A stretch of DNA of 64,000 nucleotides from Halomonas getboli (GCF_023094245.1 NZ_JALMEW010000009.1:1-64000); one strand, 5' to 3'; shown: positions 36,975 to 45,479, numbered from the stretch's first letter. Notes: generated from the letters alone by a model not told the origin. Made by a program: numbers and translations.

Positions 36975-37427
36975 TCAGGCGACGGTAATGACCGAGCACT
37001 CGGCGACGTGGCTGACCTTGTGCGAGGTGCTGCCGAAGATCATGCCGTGCATGTCGCTGACCCCGCGGCTGCCCATCACGATGGCGTCGACGCCGCGCTG
37101 CGATGCCTCCTTGAGGATCGTCTCGGCCGGCGTGCCCTGGCGCACCACCGACTCGACCTCCAGGCCGCTCAGGTCGACGGCGTCGCGGACCTTCTGCAAG
37201 GCATCGTCGGCGTCGGCCTTCAGCGAATCGGCGATCTCGTCCCAGTTTTCCGTGGTGAAGGGCTCGGGCATGCCGCCGGTGAACAGCCCCATGTTGCCGG
37301 GCGGGTACTCGGCCACGGTCAGCAGCGTCAGCGACGCGGAGGAGCCCCGCGCCAGCTGCGCCGCGACGCCCAGCGCCTTGGCGGAGTGTTCGGAGCCGTC
37401 GACGGGCACGAGGATGGACTGATACAT
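36975..37427 (-). CDS. universal stress protein (UspA family, ATP-binding type)
   Basis: A 150-residue Usp-fold protein. It starts MYQSILVPVDGSEHSAKAL, and the C-terminal nucleotide motif G-x2-G-x9-G-S is complete (GSRGVSDMHGMIFGS), so it belongs to the ATP-binding group. Such proteins act in stress survival and, in Halomonas elongata, TeaD of this family modulates the ectoine transporter TeaABC; no transporter is near here. A perfect FNR/ANR box lies about 100 bases upstream, matching usp genes induced at low oxygen in Pseudomonas. Confidence 0.9.
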   Translation of the reverse strand: MYQSILVPVDGSEHSAKALGVAAQLARGSSASLTLLTVAEYPPGNMGLFTGGMPEPFTTENWDEIADSLKADADDALQKVRDAVDLSGLEVESVVRQGTPAETILKEASQRGVDAIVMGSRGVSDMHGMIFGSTSHKVSHVAECSVITVA

Positions 37428-37519
37428 GATGGCCTCCTGCAGGCGGATCGAGAGGGAAGCCTTCCGCTTCCCGCTGTCCTTCCAGCCTAGTCGCTGGCGC
37501 GGCAGGCGGCCGAGGATCG

Positions 37520-37551
37520 CCCGCGGACTTGATGAGCATCAAGCCCGCGGG
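37520..37551 (-). terminator. hairpin after the small membrane protein gene
   Basis: CCCGCGG (37520-37526) pairs with CCGCGGG (37545-37551), and CTTGATG with CATCAAG inside it, an almost perfect 15-bp hairpin just past the stop at 37559. It lacks a U-run, so terminator function is uncertain. The inner part is the FNR/ANR box. Confidence 0.4.
37529..37542. promoter_or_regulatory. perfect FNR/ANR-type box upstream of usp
   Basis: TTGAT-GAGC-ATCAA matches the consensus TTGAT-N4-ATCAA fully. It lies about 100-115 bases upstream of the usp start on the minus strand. A TAGGCT -10-like element at 37489 to 37484 would place the box near -60. It suggests oxygen-regulated expression. Confidence 0.6.
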
Positions 37552-37558
37552 ACGGAGT

Positions 37559-37789
37559 TCAGTCGTCGTCAGCCAGGCGACGCGCCATGGCCTTGCGCGC
37601 CTTGTTGCGCCGATAGAGCCGCACCAGGGCGATCCAAAGCGCGGCCACCACCATGGCGGCGAGGGTCGCCCCCTGCCACGGGCGCGCCGCGTCGCCGAGC
37701 ACGGTCTCCAGGGTGATGATGAGGATAAAGCCCAGGGCCTGGCTGGCGATGGCCAGGGCCCGCAGGGTGTCGAAGGCCTGACGTGCCAT
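37559..37789 (-). CDS. small two-helix membrane protein
   Basis: A 76-residue protein with two hydrophobic helices (ALAIASQALGFILIITLETVL and ATLAAMVVAALWIALVRLY), a short loop and a basic C-terminus (RRNKARKAMARRL). GGGAG precedes the ATG at 37789. It is divergent from the TlpA-like gene. No family or function is recognised. Confidence 0.65.
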   Translation of the reverse strand: MARQAFDTLRALAIASQALGFILIITLETVLGDAARPWQGATLAAMVVAALWIALVRLYRRNKARKAMARRLADDD

Positions 37790-37907
37790 GAGTGCTCCCG
37801 CTGGATGACAGCCCCGCCCGCCGACAGTAGGCTTGGCGAGGATAATTTCCCCAGTGTACCCGGTCCGGCCCCACGCGCCGACCCTGCTTCGAGAGAGCCC
37901 GACACCC

Positions 37908-38714
37908 ATGGATGCCATCGCCCTCGGGCCCGTGCTGCTTCCCCTGCCCCGCCTCTACGCCCTGGTCAGCGCCGTGCTGCTGCTCATCGTGGCCGCCCTG
38001 ACGCTGCGCCTGCCCCGTGCCCGCCGAGCCCGCTGGTTCAACGGCCTGATCATCGCCTGGCTGGTGGGCGCGCGGCTAGGCCACGTGGCGCTGAACCTGC
38101 CTGCCTACGAGGCCTCCCCCCTGGATGCCCTGAAGCTGTGGCTGCCGGGCTATCATCCGTGGCTCGGCCTGGTCGCCGCCCTGGCCTGGAGCGCCTGGGT
38201 GCTGCGCGACCGCCTGGCTGCCATGCTCGGCGCCCAGGGCCTGACGGTCGGCGCCACCCTGGCCTGGCTGGCGCTGATGAGCTGGGCGCCGCTGGGTAGC
38301 GGTATGACGCCGCGCGCCCTGCCCGAGCTGACGCTCGAGAACCTCGAGGGCGAGCCGGTCGATCTGGCCGAGCTCAGCGGCCAGCCGGTCATCGTCAATC
38401 TGTGGGCGACCTGGTGCCCGCCCTGCCGCCGCGAGCTGCCGCTGCTCGCCGAGACCGACGCCCGCGACGACGTCACCGTGGTGGTGGTCAACCAGGGCGA
38501 GGACCTGCTACCGGTGGCGCGCTACCTCGACGCCCAGGGCCTCGCCTTCGAGCACGCCCTGCTAGACCCGCGCCAGTCGCTGATGGTCGAGAGCGACGCT
38601 CCGGGCCTGCCGACCACCCTGCTGTTCGACGCCGAGGGCCGCACCCGGGAACGCCACGTCGGCGAGCTCACCCGGGCGACGCTGGACGGGTGGCTGGATG
38701 ACGGTGAGGAGTGA
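37908..38714 (+). CDS. TlpA/ResA-like membrane thioredoxin with N-terminal multi-helix domain
   Basis: A 268-residue protein. The N-terminal half has several membrane helices with a GARLGHVALNLPAYEASPLD stretch that recalls the prolipoprotein diacylglyceryl transferase fold; the C-terminal half (from about 140) is a TlpA-type thioredoxin domain with active site NLWATWCPPCRRELP and the cis-Pro region GLPTTLLFD. It probably works in the periplasm as a disulfide reductase, for example in cytochrome c or oxidative stress pathways. Membrane-anchored TlpA proteins of this build occur in pseudomonads and relatives; the substrate is unknown. Confidence 0.75.
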   Translation: MDAIALGPVLLPLPRLYALVSAVLLLIVAALTLRLPRARRARWFNGLIIAWLVGARLGHVALNLPAYEASPLDALKLWLPGYHPWLGLVAALAWSAWVLRDRLAAMLGAQGLTVGATLAWLALMSWAPLGSGMTPRALPELTLENLEGEPVDLAELSGQPVIVNLWATWCPPCRRELPLLAETDARDDVTVVVVNQGEDLLPVARYLDAQGLAFEHALLDPRQSLMVESDAPGLPTTLLFDAEGRTRERHVGELTRATLDGWLDDGEE

Positions 38715-38750
38715 GGTGCGAGTTACGAAGAGTAAAGGGCAAGGCGCCTC
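38705..38750 (+). repeat. GTGAGG-type low-complexity repeat
   Basis: It starts at the end of the TlpA-like gene: GTGAGGAGTGAGGTGCGAG followed by AGTAAAGGGCAAGGCG. The same style of G-rich units occurs after pgeF (10680) and, inverted, before the SnoaL gene (46918). Confidence 0.4.
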
Positions 38751-38779
38751 TTAAGCCGCGCCGGGGATTGCTGTAAGAT
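38751..38779 (+). promoter_or_regulatory. probable rapA promoter
   Basis: TTAAGC (38751-38756), 17 bases, TAAGAT (38774-38779), 73 bases before the rapA start. Confidence 0.5.
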
Positions 38780-38852
38780 ACCGCGCCCTGTCGCCGAGGG
38801 TCGGGTGTGGCCCGCGGCACGAGACCAGATCCCTAGCATCCCCCGAGGCATC

Positions 38853-41792
38853 ATGAGCGACTTCTCTCCCGGTCAGCGCTGGATCAGCGATGGCGAGGCC
38901 GAACTCGGCCTGGGCACCATCCTCAACTGCGACGCCCGCAGCATCACCGTCCTCTTCGGCGCCAGCCAGGAAACCCGGACCTACAGCACCCAGCACGCCC
39001 CCCTGACCCGGGTGATCTTCGGCAGCGGCGACCGCGTCCAGAGCGCCGAGGGCTGGGAGATGACCGTCGACGACAGCAAGGAGTCCCGCGGCCTGATCGT
39101 CTACATCGGCGAGGACGACCAGGGCGAGGTCCGCGAGCTGCCCGAGGCGCGGCTGGCCGACTCCATGCAGTTCGACCAGGCTCGCGACCGCCTGCTGACC
39201 GGCCAGGTCGACCGCAACGACTGGTTCGACCTGCGCTTCCGCACCCTGCACCACCACCATCGCACCGAGCAGAACCCGGCGCTGGGCCTGGCCGGCCCGC
39301 GCATCGACCTGATCCCGCACCAGCTCTACATCGCCGACGAGATCTCCCGGCGCCAGGCACCGCGCGTGCTGCTGGCCGACGAGGTCGGGCTCGGCAAGAC
39401 CATCGAGGCCGGACTGATCCTGCACCGCCTGCTGCTCAGCGGCCGCGCCGAGCGCGCCCTGATCCTGGTGCCGGCGAGCCTCACCCACCAGTGGCTGGTG
39501 GAGCTGCTGCGCCGCTTCTCGCTGGAAGTCACCCTGCTCGACGAGCAGCAGAGCCAGGCCCAGGGCGACGGCAACCCCTTCGAGGCCGGCCAGCTGGTGC
39601 TGGCCAGCCAGGACTGGCTGTTCGCCAACCCGCACCGCCAGGCCCAGGCCGAGGCCGTCGACTGGGACCTGCTGATCGCCGACGAGGCCCACCACCTGGA
39701 GTGGAGCGAGAACGCCGACGAGGTCGGCCCCGGCTACGCCTGCGTGGAGCGCCTGGCCGCCAGCGTGCCCGGCGTGCTGCTGCTGACCGCCACCCCGGAG
39801 CAGATGGGCCAGGCCAGCCACTTCGCCCGGCTGCGCCTGCTCGACCCGGACCGCTACCACAGCCTCGAGGCCTTCCAGGAGGAAGAACACCACTACGCCG
39901 AGGTGGCCACCGCCATCGACGCCCTGGAGCGCCTGCCCGGCGAGGCCGCCGACCGCGAGACCGTGGCCGCCGTCAGCGACGATCCCGACAGCGCCGCGCT
40001 GCTCGCCACCCTGGCCGACCCCGAGAGCAGCGACGACCAGCAGGCCGCCGCCCGCGGCCAGCTGCGCGAACAGCTGCTCGACCGCCACGGCACCGGCCGG
40101 GTGATGTTCCGCAACAGCCGCCGCCACGTCGGCGGCTTCCCCGAGCGTCGCCTGCACGTCGACCGCCTCGAGCTGCCCTCCGCCTATCGCCGGGTGCTGC
40201 GCCGCCTGGCCCGCGACGAGGACTACCTCGACGAGCTGCTGATCGAGACCGGCCTCGACCACCCCGAGGTGCTGGTCTATCTCGATACCATGTACCAGGC
40301 ACTGGCCAACGACCCGCTCAACGCCGAGCCCTGGTGGCAGTTCGACCCGCGCGTGACCTGGCTGCTGGAGCGGATCACCGAGCTCGGCGACGACAAGATC
40401 CTGGTCATCGCCCACGATCGCGAGACCGCCCAGGGCCTGGCCGACGGCCTGCGTGTGCTGGGCGGCGTGCAGGCGCCGGTGTTCCACGAGGACCTGACCC
40501 TGGTCGAGCGCGACCGCGCCGCCGCGGCCTTCGCCGACGACGAGGACGGCTGCCAGGTGCTGGTATGCTCGGAGATCGGCTCCGAGGGCCGCAACTTCCA
40601 GTTCTGCCGTCACCTGGTGATGTTCGATCTGCCGCTGCATCCGGACCAGCTCGAGCAGCGCATCGGCCGCCTCGACCGCATCGGCCAGCGCCACGCCATC
40701 GAGCTGCACGTGCCGGTGTTCGCCGCCAGCCCCGGCGAGCAGCTGCTGCGCTGGTATCAGGACGGCATGGACGCCTTCAGCGCGCCCCATGGCCTGGGCG
40801 GCGAGCTGTTCGACGCCTTCGGCGATGCCCTGGCCGACGCCCTGCTCGACGAGGAGAGCCTGGACGAGGTGGTCGCGGACACCCGCGAGCTCTTCGACCG
40901 CCGCATGGCCGAGCGCGACGCCGGCCGCAACCGCCTGCTCGAGCTCAACGCCTGCCGCCCGGAGCGCGCCGAGCAGACCATCGAGGCGATCCGCGAGCTC
41001 GACGAGGACCGCGCCCTGCGCCGCTACATCGACCAGGCGCTGGACATCTTCGGCGTGGATGCCAGGGACATCGGCAACGACATCCAGCACCTCAAGCCCG
41101 GCCCGCAGATGCTCGACGGCCTGCCGGGGCTGGTGAAGGGCGAGGACGGCTTCTCGGCCACCTTCTCTCGCGAGCGCGCCCTGGGCCGCGACGACGTTCA
41201 GCGCCTGTCCTGGGAGCACCCGCTGACCCGCGAGATGATGGGCCGCATCCTCGACGGCACCATGGGCAACACCGCCCTGGCGCTGCTCAAGCATCCGTCG
41301 ATCCCCGCCGGCCGGCTGATGGCCGAGCTGGTGTTCCGCACCCACTGCCCGGCGCCCAAGCGGCTGCACCTCAACCGCTTCCTGCCGCCCACCGCGGTGC
41401 GCGTGCTGCTCGACGAGTCCGGCGCCAACCTGACCGCCAAGGTGTCCTTCACCGGGCTCTCCAAGAACCTGCAGAAGGTCAAAAAGGCCGCCGCCCGCGA
41501 CCTGATCAAGAGCCGCCACGAGCAGCTCCGCGACCTGCTCGACCGCGCCGAGGCCGAAGCCGAACGCGAGCTGCCGAGCATCGTCGAGGCCGCCCAGACC
41601 CGCATGCGCGAGGCGCTGGACGCCGAGCTGACCCGCCTGGAGGCCCTGGCCCGCCGCAACCCGGCGGTGCGCGAGGACGAGCTGACCGCGCTGCGCGAGG
41701 AGCGCGCCGCCCTGGACGCCGCCATCGAGGGCACCCGGCTGCGGCTGGACGCGGTGCGGGTCATCGTCACCATCGACGAAAACTCCCGCTAG
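38853..41792 (+). CDS. rapA: RNA polymerase-associated Swi2/Snf2 ATPase RapA
   Basis: A large ATPase that binds RNA polymerase and frees stalled or post-termination complexes for reuse. It has 979 residues, close to the E. coli 968. N-terminal Tudor-like domains (GQRWISDGEAELGLGTI) come first, then Snf2 helicase lobes with Walker A ADEVGLGKT (about 182), the DEAHHLEW box II (about 282), and lobe 2 with VCSEIGSEGRNFQF and QRIGRLDRIGQ (about 605); the C-terminal Rpc/spacer domains complete it. The ATG at 38853 is the family start. Confidence 0.96.
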   Translation: MSDFSPGQRWISDGEAELGLGTILNCDARSITVLFGASQETRTYSTQHAPLTRVIFGSGDRVQSAEGWEMTVDDSKESRGLIVYIGEDDQGEVRELPEARLADSMQFDQARDRLLTGQVDRNDWFDLRFRTLHHHHRTEQNPALGLAGPRIDLIPHQLYIADEISRRQAPRVLLADEVGLGKTIEAGLILHRLLLSGRAERALILVPASLTHQWLVELLRRFSLEVTLLDEQQSQAQGDGNPFEAGQLVLASQDWLFANPHRQAQAEAVDWDLLIADEAHHLEWSENADEVGPGYACVERLAASVPGVLLLTATPEQMGQASHFARLRLLDPDRYHSLEAFQEEEHHYAEVATAIDALERLPGEAADRETVAAVSDDPDSAALLATLADPESSDDQQAAARGQLREQLLDRHGTGRVMFRNSRRHVGGFPERRLHVDRLELPSAYRRVLRRLARDEDYLDELLIETGLDHPEVLVYLDTMYQALANDPLNAEPWWQFDPRVTWLLERITELGDDKILVIAHDRETAQGLADGLRVLGGVQAPVFHEDLTLVERDRAAAAFADDEDGCQVLVCSEIGSEGRNFQFCRHLVMFDLPLHPDQLEQRIGRLDRIGQRHAIELHVPVFAASPGEQLLRWYQDGMDAFSAPHGLGGELFDAFGDALADALLDEESLDEVVADTRELFDRRMAERDAGRNRLLELNACRPERAEQTIEAIRELDEDRALRRYIDQALDIFGVDARDIGNDIQHLKPGPQMLDGLPGLVKGEDGFSATFSRERALGRDDVQRLSWEHPLTREMMGRILDGTMGNTALALLKHPSIPAGRLMAELVFRTHCPAPKRLHLNRFLPPTAVRVLLDESGANLTAKVSFTGLSKNLQKVKKAAARDLIKSRHEQLRDLLDRAEAEAERELPSIVEAAQTRMREALDAELTRLEALARRNPAVREDELTALREERAALDAAIEGTRLRLDAVRVIVTIDENSR

Positions 41793-41843
41793 GCCCTAGC
41801 CCTTCGAGCCATCGCCACCGCAACTGACATGAGCGCTGGGGAC

Positions 41844-41922
41844 AAGGAGGCGCGAGGGGTTTTGGCCATGAATGGCCAAAGAAGCGCCCAAGGATGGGTT
41901 CATAGCGCCCTCGTGACGCCTT
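41844..41922. repeat. intergenic imperfect inverted repeat element
   Basis: The outer arms 41844-41858 and 41908-41922 are mostly complementary, and inside is a perfect hairpin TTTGGCCA-TGAA-TGGCCAAA (41861-41880) followed by GCGCCCAAGGATGGGTTC. It lies between rapA and its terminator. I recall very similar elements scattered in Halomonas genomes, but could not check this. It is likely a short non-coding repeat. Confidence 0.55.
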
Positions 41923-41961
41923 GGCGCCGAAAGCTCATCCCGACGCAATCGGCCTTTCAAT

Positions 41962-42004
41962 ACCAAGAGCCCCCGCCGGCAGCCTGCCGACGGGGGCTCT
42001 TGGT
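41962..42004. terminator. bidirectional terminator between rapA and the TIGR01777 gene
   Basis: A 14-bp perfect stem (41962-41975 with 41991-42004) with a smaller inner stem CGGCAG/TGCCG. The U-runs are short, but the position between convergent genes is right. Confidence 0.7.
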
Positions 42005-42020
42005 TTCACGCCAGAAACCG

Positions 42021-42926
42021 CTAGCCGAGAATATCGGTCAGGGCATCCTCCAGCGTCGGGAAGCGAAACTCGAAGCCGGCCTCCTCGAGGCGCGCCGGGC
42101 GCATGTCGGCACCGGTCAACAGCAGCCGCGACATCTCGCCGAGGCCGATCTCCAGCACCCTGGCCGGCACCGGCAGCAGCGCCGGGCGGTGCAGATGCCG
42201 CGCCAGCAGGCGAGTGAAGACGGCATTGGTGACCGGGTGCGGGGCGCTGCCGTTGAAGGCGCCCTCCAGATCGCTGCGCTCGAGCAGCAGCAGGATGGCG
42301 CTCACCAGATCCTGGCGATGCACCCAAGGCATGAACTGGGTGCCGTCGCCCAGGCGCCCGCCGAGGCCCAGCTTGAAGGGCATCAGCAGGCGCTGCAGCA
42401 TGCCGCCGCCGGCATCCAGCACCAGCCCCAGGCGCAGGATCGCCAACCGAGTGCCGAAGGCCTTCACCCCTTCGGCGGCTTCCTCCCACTGCCGGCAAAG
42501 TCGATGGGCAAATTCGTCGTGGGGCAGCGTCTCCTCGGTGACCACCGTCTCGCCCTGGTCGCCGTAGTAGCCCATGGCCGAGGCCGAGACCATCACCGAC
42601 GGCGCCTGGCCGTGGGACGCCTTCAGCTGCTCGCAGAGCTGCACCAGCTCGCGGGTGGCGCCAAGGCGGGAATCCAGCAGCCGCGCCTTCTGCGCCTCGC
42701 TCCAGCGCTTGCCGGCGATCGGCTCGCCGGCCAGGTTGACCAGCGCCTCTGGCGGCGTGTCGACGAAGTCCAGCGCCGAGCGCCGCACGTCGACGCCCTC
42801 CGGCAGCCGCAGTCGGGCCTGGGCCGGGTCCCGCGACACCACCTGTACCCGATGCCCGTCCGCGGTCAGTCGTCGACACAGGGCCTGGCCGACGAAACCG
42901 CTGCCTCCACTGATCAGTATGCGCAT
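42021..42926 (-). CDS. TIGR01777-family (YfcH-like) NAD(P)-dependent epimerase
   Basis: An extended short-chain dehydrogenase of 301 residues. The nucleotide motif is MRILISGGSGFVGQAL; the catalytic region reads SASAMGYYGDQG with Ser and Tyr (YxxxK is replaced by YYGDQ as usual in this family), and the C-terminal DUF1731 begins at about 250 (RLLARHLHRPALLPVPARVLEIGLGEMSRLLL). The substrate is unknown. It is divergent from the FAD oxidoreductase gene, and the 107-base gap holds a TATACA/TGTACA pair. In LitR-controlled clusters of other bacteria such genes are often nearby, so it may share the regulator. Confidence 0.85.
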   Translation of the reverse strand: MRILISGGSGFVGQALCRRLTADGHRVQVVSRDPAQARLRLPEGVDVRRSALDFVDTPPEALVNLAGEPIAGKRWSEAQKARLLDSRLGATRELVQLCEQLKASHGQAPSVMVSASAMGYYGDQGETVVTEETLPHDEFAHRLCRQWEEAAEGVKAFGTRLAILRLGLVLDAGGGMLQRLLMPFKLGLGGRLGDGTQFMPWVHRQDLVSAILLLLERSDLEGAFNGSAPHPVTNAVFTRLLARHLHRPALLPVPARVLEIGLGEMSRLLLTGADMRPARLEEAGFEFRFPTLEDALTDILG

Positions 42927-42969
42927 TCCGGTCTCCTTTCCGCTCTCCCTGGATGGCGCCGAGCAAGTG

Positions 42970-43000
42970 TTATACAGCTTTTGTACACGTCTGTTAGTCT
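42970..43000 (+). promoter_or_regulatory. candidate LitR/CarH-type operator and promoter
   Basis: TTATACA (42970-42976) and TTGTACA (42981-42987) are 11 bases apart, one helical turn. TATACA with TAGTCT (42995-43000) 18 bases later could be a plus-strand promoter. It lies between the divergent TIGR01777 and FAD oxidoreductase genes. The binding protein is inferred from the regulator gene at 44556. Confidence 0.5.
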
Positions 43001-43033
43001 AGCGGTAAACCCCGTTGACTGCATGAGCCCGAC

Positions 43034-44089
43034 ATGACCTCGACGCCCTCTTCCCATGCCGTGATCGGGGCCGGTATCGCCGGCCTGGCCTGTGCCCGTG
43101 CGCTGGCGGATGCCGGCCACGACGTCATTGTGTTCGACAAGGCTCGCGGCCCCGGCGGGCGGATGTCCAGCCGCCGGCTCGAGGATGCCAGCATCGAGCT
43201 CGGCGCCCAGAGCTTCCGCGCCGCCCATCCGGCCTTCCGGCAGCGGGTGGAGGCTTGGGTGCGGGCCGGCGTGGCCGCGCCCTGGCCCGAGGCGCTGTGG
43301 AAGCTGGAGGGCGGCCAGGCGATGTGCCGGGCCGATGGCCAGCCGCGCTACACCGGCTCGCCGCGGATGAGTGCGGTCACGCGCCACCTGGCCCGCGGCC
43401 TGGACCTGCGCGCCGGCACCCGCATCGTGTCGCTCACGCGCGAAAGCGACGGCTGGCGGCTCGTCGACGAGCGCGGCGCCAATTACGGCCCCTTCGCCAC
43501 GGTCAGCCTGGCGCTGCCCGCGCCCCAGGCCGAGGGCCTGATCGCGCCCCATGCGCCGGCACTCGCGGCCGCATGCCGGCAGGTGACACAGCGCGCCTGC
43601 TGGGCGGTCTGGGCGCGTCTCGAGGCACCGCTCGCGCTGCCCGGGGCCGAGGCCGGCTGGCCACTGCTGCAGTTCGACGACGGACCGCTGAAGCACGTGG
43701 TCCGTCACCGCACCAAGCCCGGCCGCGAGGGTGCCCCCGAGCTCATCACCCTGCTGGCCGACCTCGACTGGAGCGAGCGCCGGCTCGAGGACAGCCCCGA
43801 GGCCGTGGCCGAGGCCCTGCTCGACGTCCTGCGCCGGGCCCTCGAGACGCTCCGGCCCGCCGCCACCCTGCCGGCGGTCCAGGCCCGGGGCGCCCATCGC
43901 TGGCGCTACGCCGAACCCGCCGCCCCGGCGCCGGGCGCTGACTTCCGCCTGACGGGCGCCGGCCTGGCGCTGTGCGGCGATGGCTGGCGCGGCGGACGCA
44001 TCGAGGACGCCTGGCTGTCCGGCCACCACCTGGGCGAGGCGCTATGCCATCGCCATTCCCTTCCCGACCGCGGAGACTTCCCGACATGA
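43034..44089 (+). CDS. FAD-dependent oxidoreductase, renalase-like
   Basis: A 351-residue flavoprotein with an N-terminal dinucleotide motif (HAVIGAGIAGLACARALADAG), then VFDKARGPGGRMSSRR, the GG-doublet typical of renalase and related amine-oxidase-fold proteins, and a C-terminal FAD block LALCGDGWRGGRIEDAWLSG. Renalase oxidises isomers of NAD(P)H; the role here is not known. It overlaps the next gene by 4 bases (ATGA). It is preceded by the TATACA/TGTACA pair. Confidence 0.8.
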   Translation: MTSTPSSHAVIGAGIAGLACARALADAGHDVIVFDKARGPGGRMSSRRLEDASIELGAQSFRAAHPAFRQRVEAWVRAGVAAPWPEALWKLEGGQAMCRADGQPRYTGSPRMSAVTRHLARGLDLRAGTRIVSLTRESDGWRLVDERGANYGPFATVSLALPAPQAEGLIAPHAPALAAACRQVTQRACWAVWARLEAPLALPGAEAGWPLLQFDDGPLKHVVRHRTKPGREGAPELITLLADLDWSERRLEDSPEAVAEALLDVLRRALETLRPAATLPAVQARGAHRWRYAEPAAPAPGADFRLTGAGLALCGDGWRGGRIEDAWLSGHHLGEALCHRHSLPDRGDFPT

Positions 44090-44460
44090 GCAATGCCCTG
44101 ATCCTGATGGCCCACGGCTCCAGCGACCCCAACTGGCGCGCGCCCTTCGAGCGCCTCGCCGAGCAGCTCTCCACCCGGCTCTCCACCCCGCTGCGCCTGG
44201 CCTACATGGAGATCTGCGCGCCCTCGCTGGAGGACACGGTGGCGGAACTGGCGGCCGAGGGCGTCGAGCGCGCCGAGATCCTGCCGCTGTTCTTCGCCGC
44301 CGGTCGTCACCTGCGCAAGGACGTGCCCGGCCAGGTCGAGGCCCTGGGCGAGGCGCACCCCGAGGTACAGCTGACACTGCTGCCGCCGGTGGGCGAGCAC
44401 CCGGCCTTCGTCGAGGCCCTGGCGGCGGTGATCGCCGAGCGGGCCGGCGAGAGCGACTGA
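44086..44460 (+). CDS. CbiX-like sirohydrochlorin cobaltochelatase-family protein
   Basis: A 124-residue single-domain protein starting MSNALILMAHGSSDPNW, with the metal/porphyrin His of the AHGS motif, then APSLEDTVAELAAEGVERAEILPLFFAAGRHLRKDVP with the second His. This matches short CbiX (CbiXS) chelatases that insert cobalt or nickel into sirohydrochlorin. It is translationally coupled to the FAD gene. Cobalt insertion is notable next to a regulator whose class uses vitamin B12, but that regulator seems to lack B12 ligands. A CbiX-fold protein of other function is possible. Confidence 0.8.
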   Translation: MSNALILMAHGSSDPNWRAPFERLAEQLSTRLSTPLRLAYMEICAPSLEDTVAELAAEGVERAEILPLFFAAGRHLRKDVPGQVEALGEAHPEVQLTLLPPVGEHPAFVEALAAVIAERAGESD

Positions 44461-44468
44461 GGGCCGTG

Positions 44469-44493
44469 TTGTACATCGGCCACCTTTTGTACA
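44469..44493 (+). promoter_or_regulatory. candidate LitR/CarH-type operator before the MerR gene
   Basis: Two TTGTACA copies at 44469-44475 and 44487-44493, 18 bases apart, within an otherwise GC-rich sequence, 63 bases before the regulator start. It could be an autoregulatory operator overlapping the promoter. Confidence 0.5.
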
Positions 44494-44555
44494 AAATTGG
44501 TGGTTGAAGCCACACCCCTTCCGTTACCGATCTCACCACCGAGGCAGAGGCCCGC

Positions 44556-45467
44556 ATGAGCGATCAGGCGAACCATCCGGCCGATGCGCCGCTCTATCCG
44601 ATTCGCGAAGTCTCGCGCCTGACCGGCGTCAATGCCGTGACCCTGCGCGCCTGGGAACGCCGTTACGGGCTGATCCAGCCCAGGCGCACCCCTAAGGGCC
44701 ACCGACTCTACGCCAAGGACGACATCGCCCGCGTCGAGCGCATCCTGCAATGGCTCAACCGCGGCGTGCCCGTCAGCCAGGTCCGCGAACTGCTGGAACA
44801 GCCCGAGACCGTGGAGGCGCCGCCGCCCGCCGCCGGCGACTGGGACAGCCAGCGCCGCCAGCTGACGGCCGCCGTCGAGGCGCTCGATCTCGAGCGTCTG
44901 GAGGCGCTGTTCAATCAGGCGCTGGCGCTCTACCCGGTCACCACCTGCCTCGACGAGCTGTGGCAGCCGGTACTGCGCGAGCTGGAGGAGCGCTGGGACG
45001 ACCGCCTGGGCGCCGATCTGCAGCGCCGCACCCTGGAGGCCTTCCTGCGAACCCGCATCGGCACCCGGCTGTATCACGCCAACGCCCAGGCCGGCGAGAC
45101 CACGCTGCTGATCGTGCCGCTGCCCGACGACGGCCCGCTGTGGGGGCTGCTGGCCGCCCTGGCCGCCGCCGATCGCGGCTATCGCGTGCAATGGCTCGAC
45201 GCCGCGCTGCCGCCCCAGGAGCTGCCGCTGGCCGTGGAGCGCTTCCACGCCACCGCCCTGCTGCTGGCCAGCGGCCGCGCCGAGCGCGCCGACCTGATCC
45301 GCCGCCAGCTGCCGCGCCTGGCCGAGCAGCTCGAGGTGCCGGTGGCGCTGTGCGGCCCGGTGGCGCGCATCCGCGCGGCCGACCTCGAGGCCTCCGGCGT
45401 GGAACTGCTCGGCGATGACCTGAGCCACGCCATGACGCGCCTGCAATCCCTGACCCAAGCCGCCTGA
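44556..45467 (+). CDS. MerR-family regulator of the LitR/CarH type, apparently without cobalamin ligands
   Basis: A 303-residue protein. The N-terminal MerR winged helix is clear: PIREVSRLTGVNAVTLRAWERRYGLIQPRRT, then RLYAKDDIARVERILQWL. The rest has the B12-binding-like layout of LitR/CarH: a four-helix part (about 90-165) and a Rossmann-like part (about 170-300). The ligand residues expected in light-sensing CarH (an E-H pair in the helical part and a His at the start of the Rossmann part) are not visible; the latter reads PLPDDGPLWGLLAAL. This is like the class II LitR proteins of Pseudomonas, which rely on another photosensor. It is followed by photolyase and lipid genes, its likely targets. 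Confidence 0.8.
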   Translation: MSDQANHPADAPLYPIREVSRLTGVNAVTLRAWERRYGLIQPRRTPKGHRLYAKDDIARVERILQWLNRGVPVSQVRELLEQPETVEAPPPAAGDWDSQRRQLTAAVEALDLERLEALFNQALALYPVTTCLDELWQPVLRELEERWDDRLGADLQRRTLEAFLRTRIGTRLYHANAQAGETTLLIVPLPDDGPLWGLLAALAAADRGYRVQWLDAALPPQELPLAVERFHATALLLASGRAERADLIRRQLPRLAEQLEVPVALCGPVARIRAADLEASGVELLGDDLSHAMTRLQSLTQAA

Positions 45468-45479
45468 ACGGAGACGCCG

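Noticed and set aside
38751..41519. A 922-codon frame opposite rapA
   Set aside because: Same reason: antisense shadow of a clear RapA gene with no ribosome site or family motif.
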